Positions 1 to 12,173 of a DNA stretch of 64,000 bases are shown one piece after another (the stretch's first letter is position 1; every line of letters starts with the position of its first letter). The translations under genes and the position numbers were made by a program. The stretch is from Rhizobium cauense (GTDB lineage Bacteria; Pseudomonadota; Alphaproteobacteria; Rhizobiales; Rhizobiaceae), in contig NZ_JAEUAT010000007.1 of the NCBI RefSeq assembly GCF_019511525.1, positions 186,001 to 250,000 of the forward strand, written 5' to 3'. Below the pieces are notes generated by a model, which made no database searches, was not told the DNA's origin, and worked only from the letters and a program-made list of their open reading frames with translations.

Positions 1-133
1 CGAGCAAGGCCAGCGCAAGATCGGCCGGCCCGAGCTCAAGGCGAGCCTGGATTTCCGGAATGCGCGGCAACCAGCTGCCGAACGCGATCGGCTGCAGGAA
101 AAAAATAGCCATTACAAGTTTCTGGAAGGACAT
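1..133 (-). CDS. MFS transporter, N-terminal fragment cut by window edge
   Basis: The first 133 bases, read on the minus strand from an ATG at 133-131, give 44 residues without a stop: a short hydrophobic start (MSFQKLVMAIFFLQPIAFGS) followed by WLPRIPEIQ and an ADLALALL stretch. The pattern of a first membrane helix followed by a WLPRIPEIQ-type loop is typical of major facilitator proteins of the YbjJ type. The rest of the gene lies to the left of the window, so length and substrate cannot be judged. It follows murI on the same strand with a 126-base gap, which contains a perfect short inverted repeat (193-211), so it may have its own promoter. Confidence 0.7.
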   Translation of the reverse strand, partial: MSFQKLVMAIFFLQPIAFGSWLPRIPEIQARLELGPADLALALL

Positions 134-192
134 GCGAAAGCCTGGCGGGACGGATGCGAATCACAACCCCAGTCTGCGCAGTCATCAAGCTT

Positions 193-211
193 TGCGATAG
201 TCCCTATCGCA
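193..211. repeat. Perfect inverted repeat upstream of the MFS gene
   Basis: TGCGATAG, three bases, then CTATCGCA. It lies 60 bases upstream of the MFS start codon and 49 bases downstream of the murI stop. No T-run follows on either strand, so it looks more like an operator than a terminator. No regulator is identified. Confidence 0.4.
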
Positions 212-259
212 TCGATGCTCGACGCATTTGAGCCGCCGGCAAATGTCTGCCCAACGTGC

Positions 260-1060
260 CTAAGCCTTGAGCCCAAATCCCTGCATCAGCCGCCGCGTGG
301 CAAAGTCGGGATTGCCCGACGTAAAGACCGCGAAGTCGAAATTATCCGGGTGCACCGCATCGGCGACCTGCGGCACGAGGCTGCGGGCACGCCGCGCAAT
401 GGCTTCCGCCGGATCCAGCCAATCGACCGGCCAGGGTGCCAGCCGCCGAAAGACGTTGGCCATGAAGGGATAATGCGTGCAGGCGAGGACAACGATATCG
501 GTTTTCGAACCGTCTTTTTCCACGAAACACTGATTTATCTCGGAAAGCACCGCCTCATCGGAGACAACATCGCCACGGATGTAAGCCTCCGCCATTCGGG
601 CGAGGTTTTCGGATCCGACGAGGCGCACATAGCACTGCTGTGCGAAGGATTGGATGAGGTCGCGCGTATAGGCGCGCTTCACGGTGCCCGGCGTCGCCAG
701 GACCGAAACGAGCCCCGAGCGTGTGCGCTCGGCCGCCGGCTTGATCGCCGGCACAGTGCCAACGAACGTCATCTGTGGAAACGCTGCACGCAGATCGGCG
801 CCGACAAGCGTGAACGCCGTATTGCAGGCTATGATGCAGACCTCAGGATCGTGATCGGCAAGCAGCTTGGCGAAAAGGCCGATAACCCGCTCCCTCAGCG
901 CCTGCTCTTCCCAGCCGCCATAGGGAAACCCGGCATCATCGGCAATATAGATGAAGCCGCGCTCCGGCATCAGCACCCGCGCTTCGCGAAGCACGGTCAG
1001 CCCTCCGATGCCGGAATCGAAGACCAGAACCGGTTTCAGCTCATTCTGCGCTGCTGTCAT
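260..1060 (-). CDS. murI: Glutamate racemase
   Basis: MurI (266 aa) interconverts L- and D-glutamate in the cytoplasm and supplies D-Glu for peptidoglycan. The N-terminus carries the family motif DSGIGGLTV (residues 15-23). The two catalytic cysteines are visible as ACNTA (Cys79) and ACTHYPF (Cys194), one per domain. The length is normal for the family. Its start overlaps the end of the upstream methyltransferase gene by 20 bases, which suggests translational coupling in a minus-strand operon with the methyltransferase and possibly the FUSC gene. Nothing looks unusual. Confidence 0.96.
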   Translation of the reverse strand: MTAAQNELKPVLVFDSGIGGLTVLREARVLMPERGFIYIADDAGFPYGGWEEQALRERVIGLFAKLLADHDPEVCIIACNTAFTLVGADLRAAFPQMTFVGTVPAIKPAAERTRSGLVSVLATPGTVKRAYTRDLIQSFAQQCYVRLVGSENLARMAEAYIRGDVVSDEAVLSEINQCFVEKDGSKTDIVVLACTHYPFMANVFRRLAPWPVDWLDPAEAIARRARSLVPQVADAVHPDNFDFAVFTSGNPDFATRRLMQGFGLKA

Positions 1061-1871
1061 CTTCCTGATGTTCCTTGACGTCGACGGGTGGCCGGCTCCC
1101 GCGCGGATATTTCCGCGAGAAGCGGTCCAGGGAGGAGATCACGCCGCGCAACACGCTGATTTCCTGCTCCGTGAAGGCGCGGCGGGAAAGGACTGCCCGC
1201 AGGTTGTCTACCATTTTCGGCTTTTTCGCGGGCGGATGGAAATAATTGCGAGCTTCGAGCGCTTCTTCCAACTGATCGTAGAGGCCGAAGAGCTGCTCCT
1301 TCGTGGATTGTGTCTGCGACATCGCCTGGAAAGGAACCGTTCCCACATCCTCCATGCCCGACTTCATCCACTCATAGGACATCAGCAATACCGCCTGAGC
1401 GATATTCAGCGATGCGAAAGCCGGGTTGACCGGAAACGTCACGATCTCGTCGGCAAGCGCCACTTCCTCGTTCGTCAAGCCCCAACGTTCGCGGCCGAAC
1501 AGGATGCCGGTGCCCTCGCCCGCTCGGAACTTTGTCCGCAGCGTCTTCGCCGCCACCACAGGCGAGCGAACCGGCTTGAAACCGTCCCGCTCGCGCGCTG
1601 TCGTCGCGTAGACGAAGTTCAGGTCTGCGATCGCCTGTTCCAGCGTTTCAAAGACCTTCGTGCCTTCGATGACATGATCCGCCTTCGAGGCGGCCGCCTG
1701 CGCCTTGTCATTCGGCCAGCCGTCACGCGGATTGACGAGCCGCAATTCCGCAAGGCCGAAATTGGCCATCGCGCGCGCCACCATGCCGATGTTTTCCCCC
1801 ATCTGGGGTTCGACGAGAATGATAACCGGGCCTTCTCTGAGAAGCTGCCGCTCGCTGTTCGTGCCTGCCAT
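1041..1871 (-). CDS. trmJ: TrmJ-type tRNA/rRNA 2'-O-methyltransferase (SPOUT/TrmH family)
   Basis: A 276-residue SPOUT methyltransferase that is expected to 2'-O-methylate an RNA nucleotide with S-adenosylmethionine; tRNA position 32 is the target of the E. coli TrmJ relative. The three knot motifs are present: [13 protein letters not shown] near the N-terminus, [13 protein letters not shown] in the middle, and [17 protein letters not shown]-terminal helical tail of about 80 residues follows. I chose the ATG at 1871 (MAGTNSE) because the frame upstream reads non-family sequence and AGGATCC sits before this start. It overlaps murI by 20 bases. The exact RNA target is inferred from family similarity only. 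Confidence 0.85.
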   Translation of the reverse strand: MAGTNSERQLLREGPVIILVEPQMGENIGMVARAMANFGLAELRLVNPRDGWPNDKAQAAASKADHVIEGTKVFETLEQAIADLNFVYATTARERDGFKPVRSPVVAAKTLRTKFRAGEGTGILFGRERWGLTNEEVALADEIVTFPVNPAFASLNIAQAVLLMSYEWMKSGMEDVGTVPFQAMSQTQSTKEQLFGLYDQLEEALEARNYFHPPAKKPKMVDNLRAVLSRRAFTEQEISVLRGVISSLDRFSRKYPRGSRPPVDVKEHQEDDSSAE

Positions 1872-1928
1872 GACGCTGGATCCTTTTGTTATGGGCGGAA
1901 TAGCCAAGCCGGGCCGAAACGGCAAGGG

Positions 1929-3908
1929 TCAAGCGTTCGGGTAGAGTCTGTCCAGCGTCGAGGCAATCATTTCCACGCCAAGGCGCGCGTCGGCATGGGA
2001 CAGCGGCAAGTGTCGCCCGGGTCCACCTTTGCTCTTGCGGTCGACGAAAAAGCACTCCGACTGCCGGGCCATCAAAATCCCCACCCGTTGGCGCTCCGTG
2101 TCGATCAGCTTCATGCTCTCCGCATCGCAGGTGGTCCCATTGTAGTCCTTGGCCATGATCCGCGCCCAGTAGGTCGCAGCAAGGAAAATGGCCAGCGTCT
2201 GTCTGATGTGTCCCGGCCTGGTGACAACGGACCACGACGAACCAAGAGGGCGGGCGGCTGCAGCTATGTCGCGATAGGCGGCGTCGAGCTTCTGTGATCG
2301 AGTGATCAGTGTGAGCTCCCTGGCGAAGGCAGCCGAAAGCAGCTCCTCCAGCGCAGTGAACCACTTACCAAGGGCGACATCGAGCGCCCCCCTTGTCCGT
2401 GCAGGAAAGACAACAAATGCAACCAGCGTACCCGCCGCCGCACCAAGCATCGTTTCCTCGATACGCAATCTGAGGAGATCGGGCGTCAACGCCCCGATCA
2501 ATCCGTAGACGATACAGAGCGCGATTGACACGAAGAAAGTCATCGTCGCGTAGGACGTCTGCAGGAAATAGAAGGCAAGGAAAATAGCAATCGTCGCCAC
2601 CGCCAGCGCTGCCGCCATGTGCGCTGTAAGCAGCGTCGCCAGGATTAGCCCCATCGCAATCCCAAGGAGCGTGCCGAGCGAACGCTGCAGCGCCTTGATC
2701 GCAGTATCACCACGGGAATTGGTGTTGGTGAAGACGAGAAACGAAGCGAGCACGGCCCAGAACCAGCGCTCACGCGACAGCATGAGGCCAAACGTCATTG
2801 CGATGGTGGATGCCAGGGTTACCTGCAGCGCCGTACGGATCAGGGGATTGGCCAGCGAAAAGTCGATCTTGGCGGGAACAGAAGCCGTTTCCTCGACGGC
2901 TGCAACTTCAGCGAATCCGGTTGCGTAGCCCTTCTCGATCGTCCGGTCGAGCAACGCGCGGGCCTCACCGAGGCGGATGAGGGCCTGCCTGGTCTCGGCC
3001 TGCAATTCATCAAGCGTTGCCAACGCCTCGGGTACTGGTGCACCATCGATGACTGCGTGGACGAGAGCAAACGGCGGCAAGCTTTGCGAACTGAGAACGA
3101 TCGCGCTCTCGGCGGCAAGGTGAGCATCAAACAAGCGGATCGCCAACTCTGCAGCCGGCTCGTCGTCGGCGTCGAACATTCCCGTCGGCGGTCGCGGAAT
3201 GAAGCTCTCTGCCATCAGCACGACTTCCTTCAACCGCTCCTCCAGCTGGCGCAATTCCTGCGCATCCTTCTCAGTCACCTGCCCGGCGGAAGCGAGCGCG
3301 GCAATCTTGAACAGGATCTGGTTGATGCGGCCGCGGACGCTCTCCAGAGAACGAAGAAGATCACGGCGCCAATCATCGGGAAGGACAAGTGAACGCACGA
3401 CATGTCCGATAAACGCCGGCGCAATGGGACCGATCGCGATCAGTGGAAGGTCTGTGATGGGAGGGCGGAAATAAGCCCCCAGGAAATAGGATGTGAATGC
3501 GAACATGCCGATCGCATGCCCTCGCGGTCCGAACACCCGCCCAGCCGTGGCAAGAAAGATAATGAGCAGGAAAACGCCGTCGGACACGTAGCGATTTGCT
3601 TCAAGCACCGCAGCAAGTCCGACAACGAGAACGCTTGCCGCACACGCAAGCAACCGCGTCACAAGCTGCGGCGCGCTCCCCTTGTCCTTGACCGCGACGC
3701 CGCCTTCAATCGAAAGAACGATGCCAAGGCCATAGGCGGCCATAGGCAACGGAACCAGCAGGTGGTGAATTGCAAGCAGCGCCCCAAACGAGAGCGCGAT
3801 CGTCAGCGTGACGCGAGACGCCATCCGCAGACGCGACAGCGCCGGATCGTGAGCGAGTAACCAGTCACGGAAGTCAAAACCGGAAAGCAAGCTGCCCTCG
3901 CCCCTCAT
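1929..3908 (-). CDS. FUSC-family inner-membrane protein (putative aromatic acid/efflux-type)
   Basis: A large membrane protein (659 aa from the chosen ATG; 18 bases further upstream another ATG is possible). It has the duplicated architecture of FUSC/YccC proteins: a first block of hydrophobic helices (residues about 20-170 with VTLTIALSFGALLAIHHLL), a long soluble helical linker rich in charged residues, and a second membrane block starting around IRTALQVTLASTIAMTFGLML, then a cytoplasmic tail. Relatives include the AaeB p-hydroxybenzoate efflux component, but no membrane fusion partner gene is adjacent, so the substrate is unknown. The ATG at 3908 is preferred because GAGGG lies 6 bases before it. 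The gap to trmJ is only 57 bases, consistent with one transcript. Confidence 0.8.
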   Translation of the reverse strand: MRGEGSLLSGFDFRDWLLAHDPALSRLRMASRVTLTIALSFGALLAIHHLLVPLPMAAYGLGIVLSIEGGVAVKDKGSAPQLVTRLLACAASVLVVGLAAVLEANRYVSDGVFLLIIFLATAGRVFGPRGHAIGMFAFTSYFLGAYFRPPITDLPLIAIGPIAPAFIGHVVRSLVLPDDWRRDLLRSLESVRGRINQILFKIAALASAGQVTEKDAQELRQLEERLKEVVLMAESFIPRPPTGMFDADDEPAAELAIRLFDAHLAAESAIVLSSQSLPPFALVHAVIDGAPVPEALATLDELQAETRQALIRLGEARALLDRTIEKGYATGFAEVAAVEETASVPAKIDFSLANPLIRTALQVTLASTIAMTFGLMLSRERWFWAVLASFLVFTNTNSRGDTAIKALQRSLGTLLGIAMGLILATLLTAHMAAALAVATIAIFLAFYFLQTSYATMTFFVSIALCIVYGLIGALTPDLLRLRIEETMLGAAAGTLVAFVVFPARTRGALDVALGKWFTALEELLSAAFARELTLITRSQKLDAAYRDIAAAARPLGSSWSVVTRPGHIRQTLAIFLAATYWARIMAKDYNGTTCDAESMKLIDTERQRVGILMARQSECFFVDRKSKGGPGRHLPLSHADARLGVEMIASTLDRLYPNA

Positions 3909-4038
3909 TTTCGCCCTCGAAGCCATCGACCGAGGCAGATCGAGCCGCAGGGCGGTGACCCATCCCTCGACGACTACGTCGCTAAAACACTTCCGGTGCA
4001 AGCCGGAGCGCAACAACGTGGCTCGCTGATACCAGCCG

Positions 4039-4569
4039 TCACTGACCCTTGGCGATCTGTACCATCGTATTCTTTAGCGAATTCGGTGGCTGCCCAGGAT
4101 CGCCTTCTGTGACGATATCATCGATCACAGGCTTGCCGCCCTCATCGAGCATCTCGAACTTCACGGTCGTCAAAGCCTGTTTGTCCGATCCGTCGTCCAT
4201 GCATGTCGCCTTCTTGAACGTGACGACCACTTCCGTGGTTCCGTCGGCGACCGCCTTCGGCGAATAGGTCAAATCCTCAAGAGGACAGGCATCCTCGCCG
4301 TTGACGATAACGTCGTAAGCGAAAGGCGAAACGCCGTCCTCGTCGGCAGCCGGATTCTGGATTGCCGCCTGATACTTCGCGACAAAATCCTTGCTGTACA
4401 GCCGTGAGAGCTTGCTCGGATCGAAAATATCGATCCAGTCGCCGTCCGCGCCGGACCAGTTCTTCATCGTTGCATCCATGACCTCCTTGACCGGTTCCGT
4501 AACGTCGGCGGCAAGGATAGGCGCGGTCGAGCCGAGAAGGACCGCTAGGGCGAGTGAAATCTTCTTCAT
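4039..4569 (-). CDS. Secreted hypothetical protein (DUF3828-like)
   Basis: A 176-residue protein starting MKKISLALAVLLGSTAPILA, a clear Sec signal peptide with an Ala-X-Ala-like cleavage region. The mature part is acidic and has two cysteines (ACPLED and ATCMDD) that could form a disulfide in the periplasm. The overall pattern (a short helix, DPSKLSRLYSKDF, then beta-rich sequence) resembles DUF3828-type proteins, but I cannot confirm the family. The upstream in-frame extension was dropped because it lies before the signal peptide. It is divergent from icd, with a shared intergenic region of about 190 bases. Confidence 0.7.
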   Translation of the reverse strand: MKKISLALAVLLGSTAPILAADVTEPVKEVMDATMKNWSGADGDWIDIFDPSKLSRLYSKDFVAKYQAAIQNPAADEDGVSPFAYDVIVNGEDACPLEDLTYSPKAVADGTTEVVVTFKKATCMDDGSDKQALTTVKFEMLDEGGKPVIDDIVTEGDPGQPPNSLKNTMVQIAKGQ

Positions 4570-4662
4570 GACGAACATCCGGGCAATGGTTTCGCGGCGG
4601 AGACTAGCCATTTTCACCGGCTTGGCAATGGCGGCAAAAAGACCATCCGGCTGTCCTTCCGG

Positions 4663-4691
4663 CTTTGCACTCCCGGCGCACAATGCTATAG
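4663..4691 (+). promoter_or_regulatory. Putative sigma-70 promoter of icd
   Basis: CTTTGC at 4663-4668, a 17-base spacer, then CTATAG at 4686-4691. This resembles the rhizobial housekeeping consensus CTTGAC-N17-CTATAT. It would start a leader of about 58 bases before the icd ATG. Confidence 0.5.
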
Positions 4692-4717
4692 CGCACGGGA
4701 TTTGACATCACCCACCC

Positions 4718-4731
4718 GGGACAGCTGTCCC
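4718..4731. repeat. 14-base perfect palindrome in the icd leader
   Basis: GGGACAGCTGTCCC lies between the putative icd promoter and the icd ribosome binding site, about 25 bases before the ATG. It could be an operator or a small hairpin in the 5' leader. Its role is unknown. Confidence 0.5.
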
Positions 4732-4755
4732 TCAAAAGCTTAACGAGGCAGATAC

Positions 4756-5967
4756 ATGAAAAAGATCAAGGTCGCCAATCCCGTCGCCGATCTCGACGGC
4801 GATGAAATGACTCGCATCATTTGGCAGCTCATCAAGGATAAGCTGATCCATCCGTATCTCGACCTCGACATCGACTACTTCGACCTCTCCGTCGAAAACC
4901 GCGACGCCACCAACGACCAGGTGACTGTTGATGCCGCCAACGCCATCAAGAAGCACGGCGTCGGCATCAAGTGCGCGACGATCACTCCCGACGAAGATCG
5001 CGTCAAGGAATTCAACCTCAAGCAGATGTGGAAGAGCCCGAACGGCACGATCCGCAACATCCTCGGCGGCGTCATCTTCCGCGAGCCGATCATCTGCCAG
5101 AACGTTCCGCGCCTTGTTCCCGGCTGGACCAAGCCGATCGTCGTCGGCCGTCACGCCTTCGGCGACCAGTACCGCGCCACCGATTTCAAGTTCCCGGGCA
5201 AGGGCAAGCTGACCATCAAGTTCGTCGGTGAAGACGGCCAGGTCATCGAAAAGGAAGTCTTCGACGCTCCCGGCGCCGGCGTGGCCATGGCCATGTATAA
5301 CCTCGACGAGTCGATCCGCGAATTCGCGCGCGCCTCGATGATGTACGGCCTGATGCGCAAGTGGCCGGTCTACCTGTCGACCAAGAACACCATCCTCAAG
5401 GCCTATGACGGCCGCTTCAAGGACATTTTCCAGGAAGTCTACGAAGCTGAATTCCAGGATCAGTTCAAGGAACTCGGCATCACCTACGAACACCGCCTGA
5501 TCGACGACATGGTCGCCTCCGCCCTGAAGTGGTCGGGTGGTTACGTCTGGGCGTGCAAGAACTACGACGGCGACGTTCAGTCCGACACGGTTGCTCAGGG
5601 CTTCGGCTCGCTCGGCCTGATGACCTCGGTTCTCTTGACGCCGGATGGCAAGACGGTTGAAGCCGAAGCTGCACACGGCACGGTTACCCGTCACTACCGC
5701 CAGCACCAGAAGGGTCAGGAAACTTCGACGAACTCGATCGCTTCGATCTTCGCCTGGACCCGTGGCCTCGCTCATCGTGCCAAGCTCGACGACAATGCCG
5801 AACTTGCAAAGTTCGCTTCCACGTTGGAGAAGGTTTGCGTCGACACCGTTGAATCCGGATTCATGACAAAGGATCTGGCGCTGCTCATCGGTCCGGATCA
5901 GCCGTGGCTCTCCACCACCGCCTTCCTCGACAAGATCGATCAGAACCTTCAGAAGGCGATGGCATAA
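4756..5967 (+). CDS. icd: NADP-dependent isocitrate dehydrogenase
   Basis: Converts isocitrate to 2-oxoglutarate and CO2 with NADP+ in the TCA cycle. The 403-residue length and sequence ([18 protein letters not shown] at the N-terminus, [12 protein letters not shown] at about 94-105) match the homodimeric, eukaryote-like class found in rhizobia, not the E. coli type. Later motifs include [20 protein letters not shown], and [15 protein letters not shown] for cofactor binding. The ATG at 4756 follows an AACGAGGCAGATAC ribosome binding region. It has its own putative promoter and a strong downstream terminator, so it is probably monocistronic. Confidence 0.97.
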   Translation: MKKIKVANPVADLDGDEMTRIIWQLIKDKLIHPYLDLDIDYFDLSVENRDATNDQVTVDAANAIKKHGVGIKCATITPDEDRVKEFNLKQMWKSPNGTIRNILGGVIFREPIICQNVPRLVPGWTKPIVVGRHAFGDQYRATDFKFPGKGKLTIKFVGEDGQVIEKEVFDAPGAGVAMAMYNLDESIREFARASMMYGLMRKWPVYLSTKNTILKAYDGRFKDIFQEVYEAEFQDQFKELGITYEHRLIDDMVASALKWSGGYVWACKNYDGDVQSDTVAQGFGSLGLMTSVLLTPDGKTVEAEAAHGTVTRHYRQHQKGQETSTNSIASIFAWTRGLAHRAKLDDNAELAKFASTLEKVCVDTVESGFMTKDLALLIGPDQPWLSTTAFLDKIDQNLQKAMA

Positions 5968-5990
5968 GCCAGACGCAAATATCAGAGTGG

Positions 5991-6020
5991 ACGGCGGGGA
6001 TTTCCCCGCCGTTTTCATTT
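5991..6020 (+). terminator. Rho-independent terminator of icd
   Basis: Nine-base perfect stem ACGGCGGGG / CCCCGCCGT with a four-base loop, followed by a T-rich run (TTTCATTT). Confidence 0.85.
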
Positions 6021-6042
6021 CAGCGACATCAAGGGAGGAAAA

Positions 6043-6489
6043 ATGACCACAACGATCCGTCCGCTGCAGCCATCCGACCGAGCTGCCTGGGAGCCGCTTT
6101 GGGCCGGCTATCAGTGCTTCTACGAAGTTGTCATTCCACCCGAAACGACGGATCTGACCTGGAGTCGTTTCCACGATCCCGCCGAGGACATGCACGCACT
6201 TGGCGCTTTCGACGACGAAGGTCGTCTTGTCGGTGTCGTCCATGCCATATTCCACCGTTCGACGTGGCTACCCAAATGGACATGCTACCTGCAGGATCTC
6301 TATGTCGACGACACCCAGCGCGGCCTTGGCACGGGTGCGGCCCTGATCGAGGCCGTTGCTGACCTTGCCCGCGAGCATGGTGCTGGCCGGCTCTACTGGA
6401 TGACCCACGAAACAAATGCGACTGCGCGCCGGCTATATGACCGTATCGCGGAACGCTCCGGATTCATCCAGTACCGAAAGGCGCTCTAG
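6043..6489 (+). CDS. GNAT-family N-acetyltransferase
   Basis: A 148-residue acetyltransferase of the GNAT fold. The acetyl-CoA binding motif is visible as YVDDTQRGLGTGAALIEAV (residues about 87-105), preceded by the beta-strand LQDLYV and followed by HETNATARRLYDRIAERSGF, the usual C-terminal motif. The start at 6043 follows GGGAGGAAAA. The substrate cannot be predicted. It lies just after the icd terminator and 74 bases before the GST gene, with which it may be co-transcribed. Confidence 0.88.
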   Translation: MTTTIRPLQPSDRAAWEPLWAGYQCFYEVVIPPETTDLTWSRFHDPAEDMHALGAFDDEGRLVGVVHAIFHRSTWLPKWTCYLQDLYVDDTQRGLGTGAALIEAVADLAREHGAGRLYWMTHETNATARRLYDRIAERSGFIQYRKAL

Positions 6490-6563
6490 GCTTCGTCCCA
6501 TTGCTGGCGCTCTGGAAGAGCGAAGTTCGGGCTCTACTTCCCCAGGAAATGCCGGAGGTAATG

Positions 6564-7190
6564 ATGGCTGAAGACCTAGTATTCTATACGAACCCGATGT
6601 CGCGGGGACGAATTGCTCGCTGGATGCTCGAGGAGACCGGCGTTCCCTACCGAACCGAACTCCTGACATTCGGCGAGACCATGAAGGCGCCCGATTACCT
6701 GACGGTCAATCCGATGGGCAAGGTCCCGGCGATCCGGCACGGCAGCACTGTTGTCACCGAATGTGCTGCGATCTGTGCCTATCTTGCAGAGACATTTCCG
6801 GATGCTGGACTTGCCCCGGAAGCAAGTGAGCGTGGCGACTATTACCGCTGGATGTTCTTTGCAGCAGGCCCGCTCGAGGCAAGTGTAACGCTGAAGGCAC
6901 TCGGCTTCGAGATTCCCAGCGAACAGCTACGAATGGCGGGCTGCGGAAGCTACGGAGACGTCATGGGCACGTTGGAGAAGGCGGTATCGCGCACTCCCTA
7001 CATTGCCGGCGACCGCTTCACGGCCGCCGATGTCTATGTCGGTTCGCATATCGGCTGGGGCCTCGGGTTTGGCGGCATCGAAAAACGCCAGGCCTTCGTC
7101 GATTACTTCGCCCGCATCAGCCAGCGCGAAGCCTACAAGCGGGCGAACGTCATCGATGACGAGGCGGCCAGAACGATGCAGGCCGCGTGA
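6564..7190 (+). CDS. Glutathione S-transferase family protein
   Basis: A 208-residue cytosolic GST. The N-terminal thioredoxin fold shows FYTNPMSRGRIARWMLEE and the glutathione-binding NPMGKVPAIRHG (cis-proline) followed by VVTECAAICAYLAE. The C-terminal helical domain has the N-capping region GDRFTAADVYVGS. Serine 12 (NPMSRG) is the likely catalytic residue by position. The second of two adjacent ATGs (6564) was chosen because GGAGGT sits five bases upstream of it. The substrate is unknown. It converges on the AraC-type regulator gene. Confidence 0.87.
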   Translation: MAEDLVFYTNPMSRGRIARWMLEETGVPYRTELLTFGETMKAPDYLTVNPMGKVPAIRHGSTVVTECAAICAYLAETFPDAGLAPEASERGDYYRWMFFAAGPLEASVTLKALGFEIPSEQLRMAGCGSYGDVMGTLEKAVSRTPYIAGDRFTAADVYVGSHIGWGLGFGGIEKRQAFVDYFARISQREAYKRANVIDDEAARTMQAA

Positions 7191-7225
7191 CCCACGAGTG
7201 GGCTGGCAAGCCAAAGCAGGCCAGC

Positions 7226-8077
7226 TCAGACAAGCGGCATGTAGATGTCGGTCAAGAGTTCGGGCGGCGGCACGTCACGTGGGTTGTTGAGATACTCCTC
7301 GAACATCACGCTGTCGCGAAGCTGCCGGCCGGAGGTGGGAAGCCATTCCGCATAAAGCCACTGGTAGGCCTTGTGCATGTCGGCATAAGGGCCTTTGTGG
7401 CGCAGCACTGCGTACTCGCCGCCATCCACCGAGTGGCGCTCGAACGGAGGCGCCGCAGCAATCTCCCCTTCGACGGTCACGCAGGCGATCGAGCGCAGCT
7501 TTTCGGCCGGCACAATATCCGGATCATCAAGATAAACACCGATCATCCGCATCGTTGACTTGGCGAGTCCACGTGCGTGGAGTGTGCCGAACAACATCTC
7601 GAATGCCCGGCCGATCTGCATGTACGAGCCTACATGAGGCACGCCAAGCAATTGAATCGGTTCAATCTTACGTAGGGTCACCTCAAACATGGCTGCAGTC
7701 TTTCCGTTAGGTGAAGGATCAAAGGCTTTGTGACTTCCCTCTTTCCGGTATTGACCTGGCGGCATGCCATAGACCGATTTGAAAATACGGTTGAATGACT
7801 GGAGGTTGGGATAGCCGGATCGCTTTGCTATTTCCCCGACAGAAAGGCCCGTGCGGACGATGTCGCCCGCGGCGCGGTGCAGCCGCAACCGCTTCACAGT
7901 TGCCGCAAGTGTCTCGCCGTGAACCGCACGATAGACCCTGTGCCAGTGATAGCTCGACATACAGGCGATTTCGGCAAGCTTATCCATGTCGAGCTCTTCA
8001 TCGAGATGGTCATGGATATAGGCGGATACCCGCCGAAGACGGTTCTCGTAGAGTGCCCAAGCCGTTTCGCCATTCAT
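7226..8077 (-). CDS. AraC-family regulator with C-terminal GyrI-like ligand-binding domain
   Basis: A 283-residue transcription regulator. The N-terminal part holds two helix-turn-helix units of the AraC/XylS type (LDEELDMDKLAEIACMSSYH and VGEIAKRSGYPNLQSFNRIF, ending in the signature FKSVYGMPPGQYRK). The C-terminal half (from about residue 130) is a GyrI-like small-molecule binding domain, as in Rob and SbmC-related proteins. The start at 8077 has GAGGT upstream. The target genes are unknown; the GST gene that converges on it is one possible neighbour for control. Confidence 0.88.
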   Translation of the reverse strand: MNGETAWALYENRLRRVSAYIHDHLDEELDMDKLAEIACMSSYHWHRVYRAVHGETLAATVKRLRLHRAAGDIVRTGLSVGEIAKRSGYPNLQSFNRIFKSVYGMPPGQYRKEGSHKAFDPSPNGKTAAMFEVTLRKIEPIQLLGVPHVGSYMQIGRAFEMLFGTLHARGLAKSTMRMIGVYLDDPDIVPAEKLRSIACVTVEGEIAAAPPFERHSVDGGEYAVLRHKGPYADMHKAYQWLYAEWLPTSGRQLRDSVMFEEYLNNPRDVPPPELLTDIYMPLV

Positions 8078-8160
8078 GTCTGAACCTCGCGCAAATCGAT
8101 CGGCTGCAGAAAACCATACCGCGATTTGACAAATCCTGCGGACTTTAGCGAAGAGCAAAC

Positions 8161-8186
8161 AAAAAGGCGGGGCCCAGCCCCGCCTT
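8161..8186 (-). terminator. Rho-independent terminator of alaS
   Basis: On the minus strand AAGGCGGGGC, loop TGG, GCCCCGCCTT, then TTTGTTTG. It lies about 30 bases after the alaS stop codon. Confidence 0.85.
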
Positions 8187-8214
8187 CCAAAACCTTCGTG
8201 CCAGTGCCCGTTGG

Positions 8215-10875
<2,661 letters not shown>

Positions 10876-10965
10876 GCTATGCCCTTCAATGCTGCCGGCA
10901 GGCAGGTCAAATCTCAAATTCAGTGGCTTTTATCGCTCGCCTTAACCACTGTCCAGCAGACAAAC

Positions 10966-11005
10966 AAAACCGGCCGCATTCTCATCAAAGAATGCGGCCG
11001 GTTTT
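10966..11005 (-). terminator. Rho-independent terminator of recA
   Basis: A 15-base perfect stem (AAAACCGGCCGCATT paired with AATGCGGCCGGTTTT) around a 10-base loop, followed on the minus strand by GTTTGTTTG. It is placed 24 bases after the recA stop codon. The symmetry would allow it to work in both directions. Confidence 0.92.
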
Positions 11006-11028
11006 GAACTGTTGAACCTTCGGGCGAA

Positions 11029-12117
11029 TTAGCCGTCCGCTGCCTCGTCGCCATCATTGGCATCAGGGCCGCCATTCTGCAGGAAGCGATCCGCGATCAG
11101 ACCGGCATTCTGACGAAGTGCCGTCTCGATCTCGCGCAGGAGGTCCGGGTTGTCGCGCAGGAAAAGCTTCGCATTCTCACGTCCCTGTCCGAGGCGCTGA
11201 CTGTTATAGGAGAACCAGGCGCCCGACTTCTCGACGATCCCGGCCTTGACGCCAAGATCGACCAGCTCGCCCGTCTTCGAAACGCCCTCGCCGTACATGA
11301 TGTCGAACTCGACCTGCTTGAAGGGAGGTGCCATCTTGTTCTTGACGACCTTGACGCGGGTCTGGTTGCCGATGACTTCTTCGCGCTCCTTGACGGCGCC
11401 GATGCGGCGAATGTCCAGGCGAACAGAAGCATAGAACTTCAGCGCGTTACCGCCGGTCGTCGTTTCCGGCGAACCAAACATGACGCCGATCTTCATGCGG
11501 ATCTGGTTGATGAAGATGACCATGGTATTCGACTTCGAGATCGAAGCAGTCAGCTTGCGCAGCGCTTGGCTCATCAGGCGTGCCTGGAGACCGGGCAGAT
11601 TGTCGCCCATCTCGCCTTCGATTTCGGCACGCGGCGTCAGCGCAGCGACCGAGTCGACAACAAGAACGTCGACGGCGCCGGAACGCACCAGCGTATCGGT
11701 GATCTCAAGTGCCTGCTCACCTGTGTCCGGCTGCGAAATCAGGAGGTTCTGGAGATCAACACCGAGCTTGCGGGCGTAAACCGGATCAAGGGCGTGCTCC
11801 GCATCGACGAAGGCGCAGATGCCGCCCTTCTTCTGCGATTCCGCAATCGTCTGCAGCGCCAAGGTTGTCTTGCCGGAGCTTTCCGGCCCGTAAATTTCAA
11901 TGATACGACCCTTCGGAAGGCCGCCAATGCCGAGCGCAATATCCAACCCGAGAGAACCCGTCGAAACCGTTTCGATCTCGACGACATTCTCGTTCGAGCC
12001 GAGCTTCATGATTGAGCCCTTGCCGAACGACCGCTCGATCTGTGAGAGTGCCGCTTCAAGTGCCTTGCTTTTGTCCACCGATTTGTCCTCTACAAGCCGC
12101 AATGTATTCTGTGACAT
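11029..12117 (-). CDS. recA: Recombinase A
   Basis: RecA (362 aa) drives homologous strand exchange and activates LexA cleavage in the SOS response. Walker A is GPESSGKT at residues 77-84; the family signature [14 protein letters not shown] is present. The N-terminus ([20 protein letters not shown]) and the acidic C-terminal tail ([11 protein letters not shown]) are of the rhizobial type. The start at 12117 is preceded by AAAGGTGGATCGA. A promoter overlapping an SOS operator lies just upstream and a strong terminator follows, so it is a single-gene transcription unit. Confidence 0.98.
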   Translation of the reverse strand: MSQNTLRLVEDKSVDKSKALEAALSQIERSFGKGSIMKLGSNENVVEIETVSTGSLGLDIALGIGGLPKGRIIEIYGPESSGKTTLALQTIAESQKKGGICAFVDAEHALDPVYARKLGVDLQNLLISQPDTGEQALEITDTLVRSGAVDVLVVDSVAALTPRAEIEGEMGDNLPGLQARLMSQALRKLTASISKSNTMVIFINQIRMKIGVMFGSPETTTGGNALKFYASVRLDIRRIGAVKEREEVIGNQTRVKVVKNKMAPPFKQVEFDIMYGEGVSKTGELVDLGVKAGIVEKSGAWFSYNSQRLGQGRENAKLFLRDNPDLLREIETALRQNAGLIADRFLQNGGPDANDGDEAADG

Positions 12118-12173
12118 TCGATCCACCTTTAGGTTATTGAAGCCGCTCAAGCAATGTCGCCGCCGATGTCGAT

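Noticed and set aside
951..2297. Long open frame on the plus strand over murI, trmJ and the FUSC gene
   Set aside because: Antisense to genes with clear family motifs; arises from high GC codon bias, no recognisable domain of its own.
4732..6255. Open frame opposite icd, 507 codons
   Set aside because: Rich in Asp/Glu/Val runs typical of a shadow of a GC-rich gene; icd on the other strand is unambiguous.
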